The translations under genes and the position numbers were made by a program. The notes beneath the pieces are model-generated. The model worked only from the letters and a program-made list of their open reading frames with translations. It was not told the DNA's origin and did not search any database. A DNA stretch of 64,000 bases from Gallionella sp. GTDB lineage: Bacteria; Pseudomonadota; Gammaproteobacteria; Burkholderiales; Gallionellaceae. Every line of letters begins with the position of its first letter. Position 1 is the stretch's first letter. The stretch spans positions 1 through 64,000 of the forward strand of contig JAHFRA010000003.1 of assembly GCA_023259035.1 (NCBI GenBank). Direction: 5' to 3'. Shown in pieces: positions 16,890 to 25,517 of the stretch.

Positions 16890-18512
16890 TTAAACCCTGA
16901 ATCTGCTGACTGCGGCCTGCAACTCTTTGGCTAATTGTTCCAGGCGTTCGATGCCATGGGTATTCGATTCTACTGCCGCATGATTTTCTTCCGACATTTG
17001 CGCAATGTGCTCCACGTTGCGCGCAATCTCGTTACTCGCCAAACTCTGTTCTCCTACCGACGCGGCAATATCATTCACACCGTGGCTGGATTTCGCTACC
17101 GCGTCGCCCGCTTCGATCAGCACAGCTGAGACTCGCTCAACCTGAGCCTGCGTTTCTTGCAAGGAGCGCAAGCCCGTTTGCACGGTTGCTTCGACATGGG
17201 TGGATTTTTGGTTTAATGAATTGGTGACACGGTCAATTTCGTTGGCTGACTGCGCGGATTTTTCTGCCAGCTTGCGCACTTCGTCTGCCACTACTGCAAA
17301 ACCGCGTCCCTGCTCACCGGCGCGCGCGGCTTCAATCGCCGCATTTAACGCCAACAGGTTGGTCTGGTCGGCGATTTCCTTCACCTGCTGGGTCATTCCG
17401 GCAATGGCGCGGGTACTATCGACAAACTCCTTGACCGATCCGGCGATTTGATTGACCGCATCTTGCACGCGCTGAATCTCGCTAATCATTGACGTAACGC
17501 TCTGGTTGCCCTGCTGGGTTTGACTCAAGCTTTGCTCGGACAGCTTGCGCACATCCTCGGTGTTGGTGGCAACCGAATTGATGCTCACGGTGATCTGCTC
17601 CACCGCCGCCGCCGTGGAAGCGGCTGCCTCGCTTTGCGTCCGCGAGCTTTGCGCGATTTGCGAGGAAGAGATTGAAAGTTGTGCCGCAGTGCTGGACACC
17701 GTACCGGCATTGGCAAGCACCTGGCGGATGATGTCGGCAAAACCGTCAATAAGCCCGTTGAACGCGGTGGCTGCCAGGCCGACTTCATCCTGCCCATATA
17801 CCCTGGCACGCGCGTTCAAGTCGCCGTCCGCCGACATTTTTACCATCACGCTGCGCAACTCATTCACCGAGCGGTTGATGCCACTGATGATGGAATATCC
17901 CAATATGCAGCCCAATGCCACACCGAGCAGAAGCAGCGCAATGTCCACCGTGCGCATGATTTTGATGAGGTCAGCCGATTCCAAGTGTAATTTCTCGGCA
18001 TCGCGTTGTTGCATCTTGATCAATTCGTCCAGCGCCTTATTCATCGGATCGCTCAGGGGGAGGACATGCTCTATCTGTATCCATTTGATCTTGGCTAAAT
18101 TGTTTGCCTGCATCGCCTCCAGGGTCGGCTTGATGCCTTCTTCGACAAATTGTTTTCTCACCTCGCTAAATTTCGCCGCCAGCATTTTGTCTTCCTCGTC
18201 AATCAGCGATTTCTGGAAGGCTTTCCACTGCTTGTCGATGACGTTCCTGTTGTTTTCAATTTGCTGAATAAATTTCGCCATATCTTCCGGCTGCGCAATC
18301 GCGGTGAAGATGGCAAGCTGGTTATCCAAATTTGCCCTGGCGATATCGCCCAATTGCACGAGAGGTATCAGCTTGTCGTCATACGTCGACTCCAGCGCGC
18401 TGTTCGCCTTGCCGGCGGCATACAGCCCCACTCCGCCGATCATCACCATGCTCGCCAGCAAAAAGACCACCAGTATCTCCAACCGGGTACTAATTTTCAT
18501 ATCGTTTAACAT
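16890..18512 (-). CDS. methyl-accepting chemotaxis protein with 4HB, HAMP and MA domains
   Basis: A 540-residue classical transmembrane receptor. I start it at the ATG at 18512, behind GAAGGGG, 18 codons inside the listed ORF. TM1 is at about 10-32 ([18 protein letters not shown]), then a helical periplasmic domain of about 155 residues of the 4HB_MCP type, TM2 ([20 protein letters not shown]), a HAMP linker, and the signalling domain with the tip [20 protein letters not shown]. It should bind a small ligand or partner protein in the periplasm and control CheA. It lies between motB and the cheV pair. Confidence 0.94.
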   Translation of the reverse strand: MLNDMKISTRLEILVVFLLASMVMIGGVGLYAAGKANSALESTYDDKLIPLVQLGDIARANLDNQLAIFTAIAQPEDMAKFIQQIENNRNVIDKQWKAFQKSLIDEEDKMLAAKFSEVRKQFVEEGIKPTLEAMQANNLAKIKWIQIEHVLPLSDPMNKALDELIKMQQRDAEKLHLESADLIKIMRTVDIALLLLGVALGCILGYSIISGINRSVNELRSVMVKMSADGDLNARARVYGQDEVGLAATAFNGLIDGFADIIRQVLANAGTVSSTAAQLSISSSQIAQSSRTQSEAAASTAAAVEQITVSINSVATNTEDVRKLSEQSLSQTQQGNQSVTSMISEIQRVQDAVNQIAGSVKEFVDSTRAIAGMTQQVKEIADQTNLLALNAAIEAARAGEQGRGFAVVADEVRKLAEKSAQSANEIDRVTNSLNQKSTHVEATVQTGLRSLQETQAQVERVSAVLIEAGDAVAKSSHGVNDIAASVGEQSLASNEIARNVEHIAQMSEENHAAVESNTHGIERLEQLAKELQAAVSRFRV

Positions 18513-18683
18513 TGCCAACCCCTTCGTATCAATCCTTCGTACTTCCGCTGCAGCGCAATTCCCCAAACAACATCTGCCCCATCAACCATCATTCCTGCCT
18601 GCGAGTGATGCGTTATGCAAACCATAACCTGCTATGGGCTACACTCTAACGGCAATATATAAATTTTCTTTAGTCGAACAGAG

Positions 18684-18708
18684 AAAAAAATACCCGCTAA
18701 TTCGCGGG
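18684..18708 (-). terminator. rho-independent terminator after motB
   Basis: On the minus strand, CCCGC-gaatta-GCGGG followed by tattttttt, 29 bp past the motB stop. It separates the motAB unit from the receptor gene downstream. Confidence 0.75.
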
Positions 18709-18736
18709 ATCGAATGTTTTTGCAACGCCGGAAGAG

Positions 18737-19744
18737 CTAATGCGCTGGCGGTGCAGCGGGAATATGCGGCGCGGCCTCCGCAACCGCAGATATCGCTTCC
18801 ATGCCTTGCTTCCCTTCATCACCGAATATCTCGCCGTCTATCTCGGCATCGGTTTTTATCTCGCCACCGTCGTGTTGTGCCGCATCCTCGGCTCTCTTGT
18901 TCATCACGATCATGCTGATGCGGCGATTGGCCGGGTTTAACGGCTCTTCCTTATTGAACAGCACTGCGGACGACAGTCCCACTACGCGAACAACTTTCTC
19001 TTCTGCCATACCGCCCTCGATCAATTCGCGGCGCGAAGCGTTGGCCCGGTCGGCGGACAATTCCCAATTGCTGTAGCCCTTGCTGCCGCCGCCATAAGCA
19101 GCCGCATCGGTATGTCCGGAGATGCTAATTTTGTTGGGTACCTGATTCAGCATCTTGCCGATCTCGTGCAAGATTTCCTTGGTGTAGGGCTCGAGTTCTG
19201 CGCGGCCGATTTGGAACATCGGTCGATTCTTCTCATCGACGATCTGGATGCGCAACCCTTCGCTGGTAATGTCAAACAGAATCTGGTTTTTGAACTTCTG
19301 CAAACTGGCGCTATTTTCAATCGCCGCCTCAATACTGGCTTTCAGGTCTTTGAGTTTGCCAAGTTCTTTTTCACGTTCAATCCGCCGATTTTCCACGGAA
19401 TTTATTCTGACGTTGGTGAGTTTGTTTTCGGGGGGTAATTCACCTCTCTTGACTTGACCTGCTTTACGCGTCAAGTCTTCTCCGCCGCCTCTGATAATAC
19501 TGGAGCTGTCGCCACTACCCGAACCACCCCGCAGAGCAACCTTGAGCGGCGTTTTAAAGAATTCGGCAATGCCTTTCAGGTCGCCTGAAGTTGTTGAACC
19601 CAACAACCACATCAATAGAAAAAACGCCATCATCGCCGTAACGAAATCGGCATAAGCAATTTTCCAGGCGCCGCCGTGAGCACCACCCATCACCTTCTTG
19701 ATGCGCTTTACGACAATGGGTTTTTTGTTGGCGTCGCCGGACAT
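18737..19744 (-). CDS. motB: flagellar stator protein MotB
   Basis: A 335-residue MotB. One N-terminal membrane helix (ADFVTAMMAFFLLMWLLGST) starts with the ion-binding Asp33. A flexible, Gly-rich plug and linker follow. The C-terminal OmpA-like peptidoglycan-binding domain (about 185-290) has ISGHTDAAAYGGG and LSADRANASRREL. With MotA it forms the stator channel that powers rotation; the residues fit the proton-type family. It follows motA with a 175-bp gap holding repeat copy B and ends at a terminator. Confidence 0.95.
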   Translation of the reverse strand: MSGDANKKPIVVKRIKKVMGGAHGGAWKIAYADFVTAMMAFFLLMWLLGSTTSGDLKGIAEFFKTPLKVALRGGSGSGDSSSIIRGGGEDLTRKAGQVKRGELPPENKLTNVRINSVENRRIEREKELGKLKDLKASIEAAIENSASLQKFKNQILFDITSEGLRIQIVDEKNRPMFQIGRAELEPYTKEILHEIGKMLNQVPNKISISGHTDAAAYGGGSKGYSNWELSADRANASRRELIEGGMAEEKVVRVVGLSSAVLFNKEEPLNPANRRISMIVMNKRAEDAAQHDGGEIKTDAEIDGEIFGDEGKQGMEAISAVAEAAPHIPAAPPAH

Positions 19745-19769
19745 GGTCAGATGTCAAAAGACCGATGGA

Positions 19770-19826
19770 TTGTCGCGGCTATGCCGCGTCTTTAGATATA
19801 GCGTGCCACGCAGCGGCACACAACAA
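19770..19826. repeat. interspersed hairpin element, copy B
   Basis: The core ttgtcgcggctatgccgcgt ... gcggcacacaacaa lies between motA and motB, followed by ctgtcctctgtcttctg. It matches copy A at 15793 over the whole core and right flank. The left flank is only partly preserved (gtcaaaagaccgatgga). The hairpin inside a motAB transcript could alter the MotA:MotB ratio. Confidence 0.7.
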
Positions 19827-19919
19827 TCTGTCCTCTGTCTTCTGATGAAACTACTAGCCATCTGACTAGGCTGGCAAACAACACCCGCCAAGTCATTGGT
19901 TATGTCCTCCGTCTTCAGA

Positions 19920-20774
19920 TTAGCGTTTTGTCTTGACATGCGCTTCCAGCTCTAGAAAGCCGGGACGTTCGGTTGAATTCAGCACCTTGCGCCCGAACTC
20001 AACGGCCATCGCCGGCGCATAGCCGTTAAGATTGGCCAACAGCGTTACCTTGATGGTCTGAAGCATCTTGCTGCCTTCCTCGGCTTTTTGTTCCAGCGTC
20101 GAAGCCAGCGGGCCGACGAACCCGTATGCCAGCAATATCCCGAGGAATGTGCCTACCAGAGCATGTGCGATCAGCATCCCCAATTCAGCGGGCGGAATGC
20201 CGACCGACTCCATGGTGTGCACCACGCCCATCACCGCAGCGACGATGCCGAAAGCCGGCATCCCGTCACCCAGCTTGGCAACCGCATGTGATGACACCAT
20301 TGCCTCGTGATGATGTGTTTCAATCTCCACATCCATCAGGTTCTCGATTTCCATCGCATTCAGGTTGCCGCTGACCATGATGCGCAAATAGTCGGTCATG
20401 AATTCGATCACATGATGATCCGAGGCTATTATCGGATATTTGGCGAAAATCGGGCTTTCCTCCGGCCTTTCCACGTCGCCCTCGATAGACATCAAACCTT
20501 CCTTGCGCACCTTGCCGAGCAACTCGTACAACAAGGCCATCAATTCCATGTAGGTGTTCTTGCTGTACTTGGAACCTTTCATAACCTTCGGCAAGTCTTT
20601 GAGTGTCGCCTTGATCACCTTGCCGGTATTGCCCACCAAAAAAGCGCCCGTCGCTGCACCACCGATCATCAACAATTCAATCGGCTGAAGCAATGCGGCC
20701 AAGTGTCCGCCAGCCATGGCAAAGCCGCCAAATACCGAAAAGCACACTGCCAAATAGCCAATGATGACTAACAT
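19920..20774 (-). CDS. motA: flagellar stator protein MotA
   Basis: A 284-residue MotA with four membrane helices, two near the N-terminus (LVIIGYLAVCFSVFGGFAMA and a second at about 30-48) and two at about 170-225 (GMPAFGIVAAVMGVVHTM; IAHALVGTFLGILLAYGFVG). The cytoplasmic loop between them is charged and contacts FliG. The conserved Pro residues near helices 3 and 4 (GIPPAELG) are present. It forms the proton channel with MotB. It starts the motAB unit, 275 bp after flhC. Confidence 0.96.
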   Translation of the reverse strand: MLVIIGYLAVCFSVFGGFAMAGGHLAALLQPIELLMIGGAATGAFLVGNTGKVIKATLKDLPKVMKGSKYSKNTYMELMALLYELLGKVRKEGLMSIEGDVERPEESPIFAKYPIIASDHHVIEFMTDYLRIMVSGNLNAMEIENLMDVEIETHHHEAMVSSHAVAKLGDGMPAFGIVAAVMGVVHTMESVGIPPAELGMLIAHALVGTFLGILLAYGFVGPLASTLEQKAEEGSKMLQTIKVTLLANLNGYAPAMAVEFGRKVLNSTERPGFLELEAHVKTKR

Positions 20775-21049
20775 AGTCGCGTTCCCTGTTTTCTATCCCT
20801 GCCCATATTTTCTATTCCAGCAAAGCAGCGGCCGACAGATACACGCCGCTTGTTCAGCGAACTTTCCGCGTTCCACCGCAAGCAAGGAACTCGTATGATT
20901 CCCGACAAATTTGGCATCACACCCACAATCTCTCGGCAAGTGGCGAAGTTATGATCCCGATATATCCCGCCACCCCCAAGACTCCGCATCGGGGCTTAGT
21001 GGCTCATTTTAGAGTAATTCTGCGCCGCTGACAGCAGTTGTTGGCATAA

Positions 21050-21601
21050 TCAGGCTGCCAGCGCCTGAATCGCAGCTTGCTTGGCGGCTCTGGTTTTCCC
21101 GGCTCGTGCGGGAGGGTGGCAAATGCCGCACACAAAATCGTCATGCAGGTCTTCCGTGTGCGACACAAAATGTCCGCCGCATTTCTTGCAAGGAACGAGC
21201 TCCATCATTTGCGCATTGAAAAAGCGGATCAGAAACCATGCGCGGGTAATACTCAGTACGGCTTCGGCACCTTCGATACCTTGCACTTGGTCGAGGTATA
21301 AACGATAAGCGGTAACCAGCGCGTGCACCCCGTCAATTCCGGCATTTTTTATCAGAAACTGATAAATATCCATGAATAAGGATGAGTGAATATTCGGCTG
21401 CCAGCTTATGAACCAATCCGTCGAGTACGGCAGCATTCCCTTGGAGGGCGATTCACCCTTGATTTCCTTATAGAGCCTGAGCAAACGCTCACGACTCAGC
21501 GAGGTTTCTTCTTGCAACAACTGCAAGCGCGCACCCATCTCGATCAGATCAATCGCTATTTTGACCTGCTGAGCCTCACCCACTACAGTTTTAATGGCCA
21601 C
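21050..21601 (-). CDS. flhC: flagellar master regulator FlhC
   Basis: A 183-residue FlhC. The zinc site is seen as VPCKKCGGHF and FVCGICHPP, four cysteines in two pairs. The N-terminal helices (VKIAIDLIEMGARLQLLQEE) and the STDWFISWQPNIHSSLFMDIY block match the family. With FlhD it forms the heterohexamer that activates class 2 flagellar promoters. The basic tail (GKTRAAKQAA) is normal. The flhD stop is 13 bp upstream, so the two genes form one operon. Confidence 0.96.
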   Translation of the reverse strand: MAIKTVVGEAQQVKIAIDLIEMGARLQLLQEETSLSRERLLRLYKEIKGESPSKGMLPYSTDWFISWQPNIHSSLFMDIYQFLIKNAGIDGVHALVTAYRLYLDQVQGIEGAEAVLSITRAWFLIRFFNAQMMELVPCKKCGGHFVSHTEDLHDDFVCGICHPPARAGKTRAAKQAAIQALAA

Positions 21602-21614
21602 GATAATCGCCTTT

Positions 21615-21932
21615 CTATGCGAGTTCTTCGACAGGTTGTGCCGACATCAGAATTGCCGCATGCGCTTGAGACATGAGACGATCCTTGCTGTAATCGGTCA
21701 CCATATTCAGCAACAGATTTTCGTCAAAGCGGAAACGGCAGAGCATCATATTGGACATCGCCATTTTGATGACTTGCGGCGGCGTAAGACCGCCGATCAC
21801 ATCCACCAGATCCTGACTGAGACCTAAACGAAAAATCGCTGCCGGCTTGTCTTCCTTGATCATTTGCTGAGCCAGCATCAGATAACTCAGATTTATGTCG
21901 CGTATACCTTCTTGCAATTGCATGGTGTTCAT
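21615..21932 (-). CDS. flhD: flagellar master regulator FlhD
   Basis: A 105-residue FlhD. The start is the ATG at 21932 with GGGGG six bases upstream; the listed ORF adds 32 residues not found in the family. It has the typical DINLSYLMLAQQMIKEDKPA and LMLCRFR-like core. FlhD provides dimerisation and specificity to FlhC. The long AT-rich leader (21933-22110) contains a strong hairpin and a TTTTGTAA/TTACAAAA pair that may control the operon after initiation. Confidence 0.95.
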   Translation of the reverse strand: MNTMQLQEGIRDINLSYLMLAQQMIKEDKPAAIFRLGLSQDLVDVIGGLTPPQVIKMAMSNMMLCRFRFDENLLLNMVTDYSKDRLMSQAHAAILMSAQPVEELA

Positions 21933-22110
21933 ATAGCCCCCTTGTAAGCTAGTGAAGAAATCAACTTCGACATTCGATAACCGCTTGCTCTGTTTATCGA
22001 ATTTCGACGCTCGCATTATTACGGGCATGACGGAAGAAAAAAATCAGAAGAGCGCCAATTTTTTTGTAAGGGTAAGGAACGGGTCTTGTAGGATTTTTTC
22101 TTACAAAAGA

Positions 22111-22141
22111 CACCCCCCGTTTCAAGAGGTAACGGGGGGTG
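22111..22141. promoter_or_regulatory. perfect 11-bp hairpin upstream of flhDC
   Basis: caccccccgtt and aacggggggtg pair exactly around a 9-base loop. On the minus (flhD) strand the stem is followed by tcttttg, a poor terminator tail. It lies about 180 bp before the flhD start. It could be an attenuator in the flhDC leader, or a terminator or insulator between the flhDC and pilin regions. Confidence 0.45.
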
Positions 22142-22518
22142 ACGCGGCGCGCTGATCTGCAAGGGGTCAAACCAGTTTGCCGTTATCCATCAGAAGCAAT
22201 CTCTGAATTGCCTCGCATATTAGGGTAAACAATTCCAAGTGATGCCATGAATAAGCGGGGTAAAACCCGGTTAACTCAATATCGGGCCAATACTAAAACG
22301 TGCCTCAAGAAACAGCAAAGCGCAATCCGGTTTGACGTTGCCTGAGAAAAGTGCAAGCAACTGCCGAAAATTGTCAGTCTGGTGACGAACTTTGAATACC
22401 TATCGGGTAATTTTGTCGTTTTTATGCGTCGCACGAACAACGATGGAATAATAAAAACACGCTGCACAACCGCGACAAACCGTCAGTCTCCAGTCCTCAG
22501 TCCTCAGTCATCTGATTT
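22142..22518. other. intergenic region between flhDC and pilin, no gene seen
   Basis: This 377-bp stretch separates two divergently transcribed units. The ORFs listed here (22276-22467 minus, 22382-22723 plus) have no family signature. The right end (22482-22512) contains a cagtcctcagtcctcagtca simple repeat similar to those near the che genes. It should hold the flhDC promoter and upstream activator (PilR-type) sites for the sigma-54 pilin promoter, but I cannot place them. Confidence 0.5.
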
Positions 22519-22535
22519 CTGGCACGGCTATTGCT
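22519..22535 (+). promoter_or_regulatory. sigma-54 (RpoN) promoter of the pilin gene
   Basis: CTGGCACGGCTATTGCT fits the sigma-54 consensus YTGGCACG-N4-TTGCW at every position, with GG and GC dinucleotides in the right spacing. It lies 55 bp ahead of the pilin ATG. Type IV pilin genes in proteobacteria are commonly RpoN-dependent and controlled by PilSR. Confidence 0.9.
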
Positions 22536-22589
22536 GTATAATCCAGCACACACACCTCCTGTGTGTTTATTTCAAAAGGAGCTTTAAAC

Positions 22590-23030
22590 ATGAAAAACAT
22601 TCAAAAAGGTTTTACGCTGATCGAACTGATGATTGTGGTCGCGATTATCGGTATTCTGGCTGCGGTGGCAATTCCGGCTTATCAGGATTACACTGTCAAG
22701 GCAAAACTATCGGAAGCCACTAGCTTGACCAGCCAGCAGCGGTTAGACCTTGGCGTGATGTGTAGTGACCAGGGGGACTTTACTCAGCTAACCGGCGCCA
22801 CTCTCACAGGTATTCAGCCAAGCATTCCTACCGCTGCCAAGATTGTAGCTTCCGCTCCAATTACGAAAACAAGTGCTACTCATGCATTAATTACGGTAAA
22901 TATTTTACCTACCGCACCGGCGGCAATTGCAGGCATGAATGTTACTTGGGATGGTTATTGTGAAACGGGTAAGGGAACAACATGGACAGTGGGCGGCTCT
23001 ATTCCCTCAAAATACTATCCAAAGGGTTAA
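22590..23030 (+). CDS. pilA: type IV major pilin
   Basis: A 146-residue prepilin. The start at 22590 has AAAGGAG upstream and gives a short basic leader (MKNIQKG) cut before Phe by PilD, then the methylated, hydrophobic N-terminal helix [20 protein letters not shown]. Glu5 is present. Two cysteines (VMCSDQG and GYCETG) should close the C-terminal D-loop. The Thr/Ser/Ala-rich body offers many O-glycosylation sites. It is expressed from a sigma-54 promoter and ends at a strong terminator. Confidence 0.95.
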   Translation: MKNIQKGFTLIELMIVVAIIGILAAVAIPAYQDYTVKAKLSEATSLTSQQRLDLGVMCSDQGDFTQLTGATLTGIQPSIPTAAKIVASAPITKTSATHALITVNILPTAPAAIAGMNVTWDGYCETGKGTTWTVGGSIPSKYYPKG

Positions 23031-23053
23031 TCTAGAATTGATTTAATCTGATT

Positions 23054-23081
23054 AAAAAAGGAGGCGAAAGCCTCCTTTTTT
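23054..23081 (+). terminator. rho-independent terminator after pilin
   Basis: AAAAAAGGAGGC-gaaa-GCCTCCTTTTTT, a perfect stem with a GAAA tetraloop and a T tract, 24 bp past the pilin stop and only 10 bp before the next start codon. The gene behind it therefore depends on read-through or its own promoter. Confidence 0.93.
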
Positions 23082-23091
23082 AGTTTCAGCC

Positions 23092-24825
23092 ATGCGCATT
23101 CACATCCTCAAGCCTACTTTGCTATTTTGTATTTTTGCCATTGCTGTCCTCTGCTATACCCCCGGTCTGTCTGGGCACTTCGTTTTCGATGATAGTATCA
23201 ACATCAGCAAGAACCCCTACCTGAAAATTGTAACTCTGGATTTTGCTTCCCTCTGGCAGGCTGCCTCTTCGGGCAGTGCCGGCTTGTTGAAACGGCCAAT
23301 CAGCATGGTGAGCTTTGCCGTCAATTATTATGTTTCCGGCATGGATGCCTATTATTTCAAGCTGACCAATCTGGGGATACATTTAATTAACGGGATGCTG
23401 GTATTTATGCTGGCCAGGCTGTTGCTCGGTTTGCACCTGCGCGCCCATCGAGTGGCGGATGATAATGCTGCGGCATGGATTGCGGTTGCGGTTGCCGCGA
23501 TCTGGCTGTTGCATCCGTTCAATCTGACCGGCGTTCTTTATGTGGTGCAGCGCATGACCAGCCTTGCGGCATTATTCACACTGGCCGGATTGGTGCTGTA
23601 TCTGCATGGCAGGAAAAGTCTGCTCAATGGAAACAGGTCGGGGTTTATTGCGATTGCCGCAGCCCTATTTGTGGCCACGCCGCTTGCCGCGCTCAGCAAG
23701 GAAAATGGAGCCTTGCTGCCCTTGCTCATTTTTGCTGCCGAAGCGACTTTGCTGCGCTGGAACACGCCTGACCAGAGTACCCGCCGCATTCTTGTAACGA
23801 TTGTGGGTTTATCGGCGGCCATTCCGGTGCTGTTTGGCATATGCTACGTTTTGAATAATCCCGGTTTGATTTTGGGGGGCTATTTGGGGCGCAATTTTTC
23901 GCTGACAGAGCGATTGATGACCGAAGCGCGCGTGCTATGGTTTTACCTGCACATGATCGTGCTGCCCAGCATGGCCGAGATGGGTCTACATCATGACGAT
24001 ATTCTGATTTCGAAAAGTTTGCTTTCACCCTGGACAACGTTGCCTGCAATTATCGGGTTGCTATTACTCGCAGGTAGTGCATTCGCGTTGCGCAACAAAC
24101 AACCCCTGCTTACCTTCGGCATTGCGTTTTTCTTGATAAGCCACGCGCTGGAGTCCACGATCATCCCGCTGGAAATAGCTTTTGAACACCGCAACTATTT
24201 GCCGATGTTCGGTATCTTGTTACCGTTGACCTATTACGCGTTAAACCCCCGGCTGCATTTGCCCAGTGTGCGTTTTCGCCGGGCGGCCTTCCTGGTACTG
24301 GTCATTCTGTTCGCCGGTCTTACCGCATCCCGCGCCCAGCAGTGGGGAAATGCGCTCCAGATGCGCGTGCTGGAGGTGGAGCGGCATCCGCGCTCAGTAC
24401 GGGCGCATACCGATCTGGCCGGCCTTTACGATCATCTGCCACCGACCTCGCGTGAGGATGCGATTGATCTCTACAATAAGGCAATATTCCATTACCAGCA
24501 GGCCGCAGACATCGCACCTTCAAGCACCTCCGGGTTATTCGGTGTGCTGGTGGTGAATGCGGAAAGAGGCTTGCAAGCTGACGCGACATTGATTGAAACA
24601 CTGGAACACCGCCTTGCGACAACACCATTCGGCCCTCCCAACGTAAATTCTCTCGTCGGCACGGCAAGGTGTATTGCCAGCGGGGATTGCGCAGTCAATC
24701 CGGAAGTGGTTGACCGCCTTTATCGGGCCGCGTTGTCAAACACGACGCTCACTGGCGCTTACAGAAATTGGGTAATCTCGGAATTTGGTAAATTGCCGCC
24801 GAAAACTTGGCCCAAAGCCGAGTAG
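23092..24825 (+). CDS. GT-C-like polytopic membrane protein with TPR-like tail; candidate pilin glycosyltransferase
   Basis: A 577-residue protein with about ten or more hydrophobic helices over residues 1-410 and a soluble C-terminal part of about 150 residues with TPR-like helices (SVRAHTDLAGLYDHLPP). Near the N-terminus it has FVFDDSINISKNPYL, an acidic loop motif like the catalytic first loop of PMT/TMTC-type GT-C enzymes. FEHRNYLPMFGILLP is also typical of this group. Such enzymes move lipid-linked sugars onto proteins outside the membrane. It starts 62 bp after the pilin stop, which suggests pilin O-glycosylation, but substrate and activity are inferred. No ribosome-binding site is evident. 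Confidence 0.6.
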   Translation: MRIHILKPTLLFCIFAIAVLCYTPGLSGHFVFDDSINISKNPYLKIVTLDFASLWQAASSGSAGLLKRPISMVSFAVNYYVSGMDAYYFKLTNLGIHLINGMLVFMLARLLLGLHLRAHRVADDNAAAWIAVAVAAIWLLHPFNLTGVLYVVQRMTSLAALFTLAGLVLYLHGRKSLLNGNRSGFIAIAAALFVATPLAALSKENGALLPLLIFAAEATLLRWNTPDQSTRRILVTIVGLSAAIPVLFGICYVLNNPGLILGGYLGRNFSLTERLMTEARVLWFYLHMIVLPSMAEMGLHHDDILISKSLLSPWTTLPAIIGLLLLAGSAFALRNKQPLLTFGIAFFLISHALESTIIPLEIAFEHRNYLPMFGILLPLTYYALNPRLHLPSVRFRRAAFLVLVILFAGLTASRAQQWGNALQMRVLEVERHPRSVRAHTDLAGLYDHLPPTSREDAIDLYNKAIFHYQQAADIAPSSTSGLFGVLVVNAERGLQADATLIETLEHRLATTPFGPPNVNSLVGTARCIASGDCAVNPEVVDRLYRAALSNTTLTGAYRNWVISEFGKLPPKTWPKAE

Positions 24826-24887
24826 CACTTGCCTGGTTTGCAAACGTTGGCGATATCTTTGGATGTCGCGTTTCAATTAATCCAGCT

Positions 24888-24916
24888 TGACGCTTGCCAA
24901 GAATTGGCAAGCGTCA
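24888..24916. promoter_or_regulatory. perfect 13-bp palindrome before parD
   Basis: TGACGCTTGCCAA and TTGGCAAGCGTCA pair exactly around a gaa loop. It ends 13 bp before the parD ATG. No T tract follows, so it is more likely the autoregulatory operator bound by ParD than a terminator. Confidence 0.55.
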
Positions 24917-24929
24917 TAGACTTCAAAGC

Positions 24930-25154
24930 ATGACAATGATGAATATTTCTCCGCCTGACTCGCCCAAGGATTTCGTGGGTCATCAAATCACCACGGCGGG
25001 TTATGGCACATCCAGTGAATGTGCACGCGAATTGATTCGCCGCGATCAAGATCGGTTGCGGCTACGTCACCTGTTGCTTGAAGGGATTCAATCGGAAGCA
25101 ACGGGAGTTGCCGATGCAGAATTCTTCGACTCGTTGAGATCGAGTGTCAGGTAA
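24930..25154 (+). CDS. parD: ParD-family antitoxin
   Basis: A 74-residue ribbon-helix-helix antitoxin. The family hallmark GYGTSSECARELIRRDQDRL is followed by the toxin-binding tail (DAEFFDSLRSSVR). The listed ORF begins 12 codons earlier; family length supports the ATG at 24930. The N-terminal strand has two prolines (NISPPDSPKDFV) where relatives have Leu or Ala, which may weaken DNA binding and hints at decay. Its partner parE directly downstream (TAATG overlap) is broken, so the antitoxin is now an orphan. Confidence 0.82.
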   Translation: MTMMNISPPDSPKDFVGHQITTAGYGTSSECARELIRRDQDRLRLRHLLLEGIQSEATGVADAEFFDSLRSSVR

Positions 25155-25472
25155 TGTCTTTACCCGTCATCATGAAATCACTCGTTCGCCGCGCGCAGGC
25201 ATAGATGGATATACTTGGGGCCGGATTACTACCTGCAAAACGCTCCAAGCATTTGTTGATGGGCTAGAACGGACTTATCATCATATCCAACGGCGATCAG
25301 GTGCTTACCCCGCTACGCTCATGAGCGAAACCTGCCCGCCCCGAGATTCTTGACTTGCAAGCGTTTCCCATACTTGGCGTTCTATGTAGAGAGGGCTGAA
25401 CAAATCGACATCTGGCACGTGCCGCATGGTGGCCGTGATATACCGGCGTGGCTTCGAGATGAAAGCTCTTGA
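25154..25472 (+). pseudogene. parE: ParE toxin remnant with several frameshifts
   Basis: The start ATG overlaps the parD stop (TAATG). Frame 1 gives MSLPVIMKSLVRRAQA, then a stop. A second frame gives QAFVDGLERTYHHIQRR. A third gives RFPYLAFYVERAEQIDIWHV and PHGGRDIPAWLR. Together these are the ordered parts of a ParE (gyrase-poison fold) of normal length, with at least two shifts and an altered segment around 25200-25240 where the second helix should be. The gene is certainly non-functional. It is not in the ORF track. Confidence 0.85.
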
Positions 25473-25517
25473 TCCTGCCTTCCGATTCCACCTTGCACGC
25501 GTTAATCAATAGATATT

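Noticed and set aside
23054-23081. Hairpin with GGAGG as a ribosome-binding-site switch for the GT-C gene
   Set aside because: GGAGG is about 25 bases from the ATG, too far for a Shine-Dalgarno; a terminator explains the structure better.
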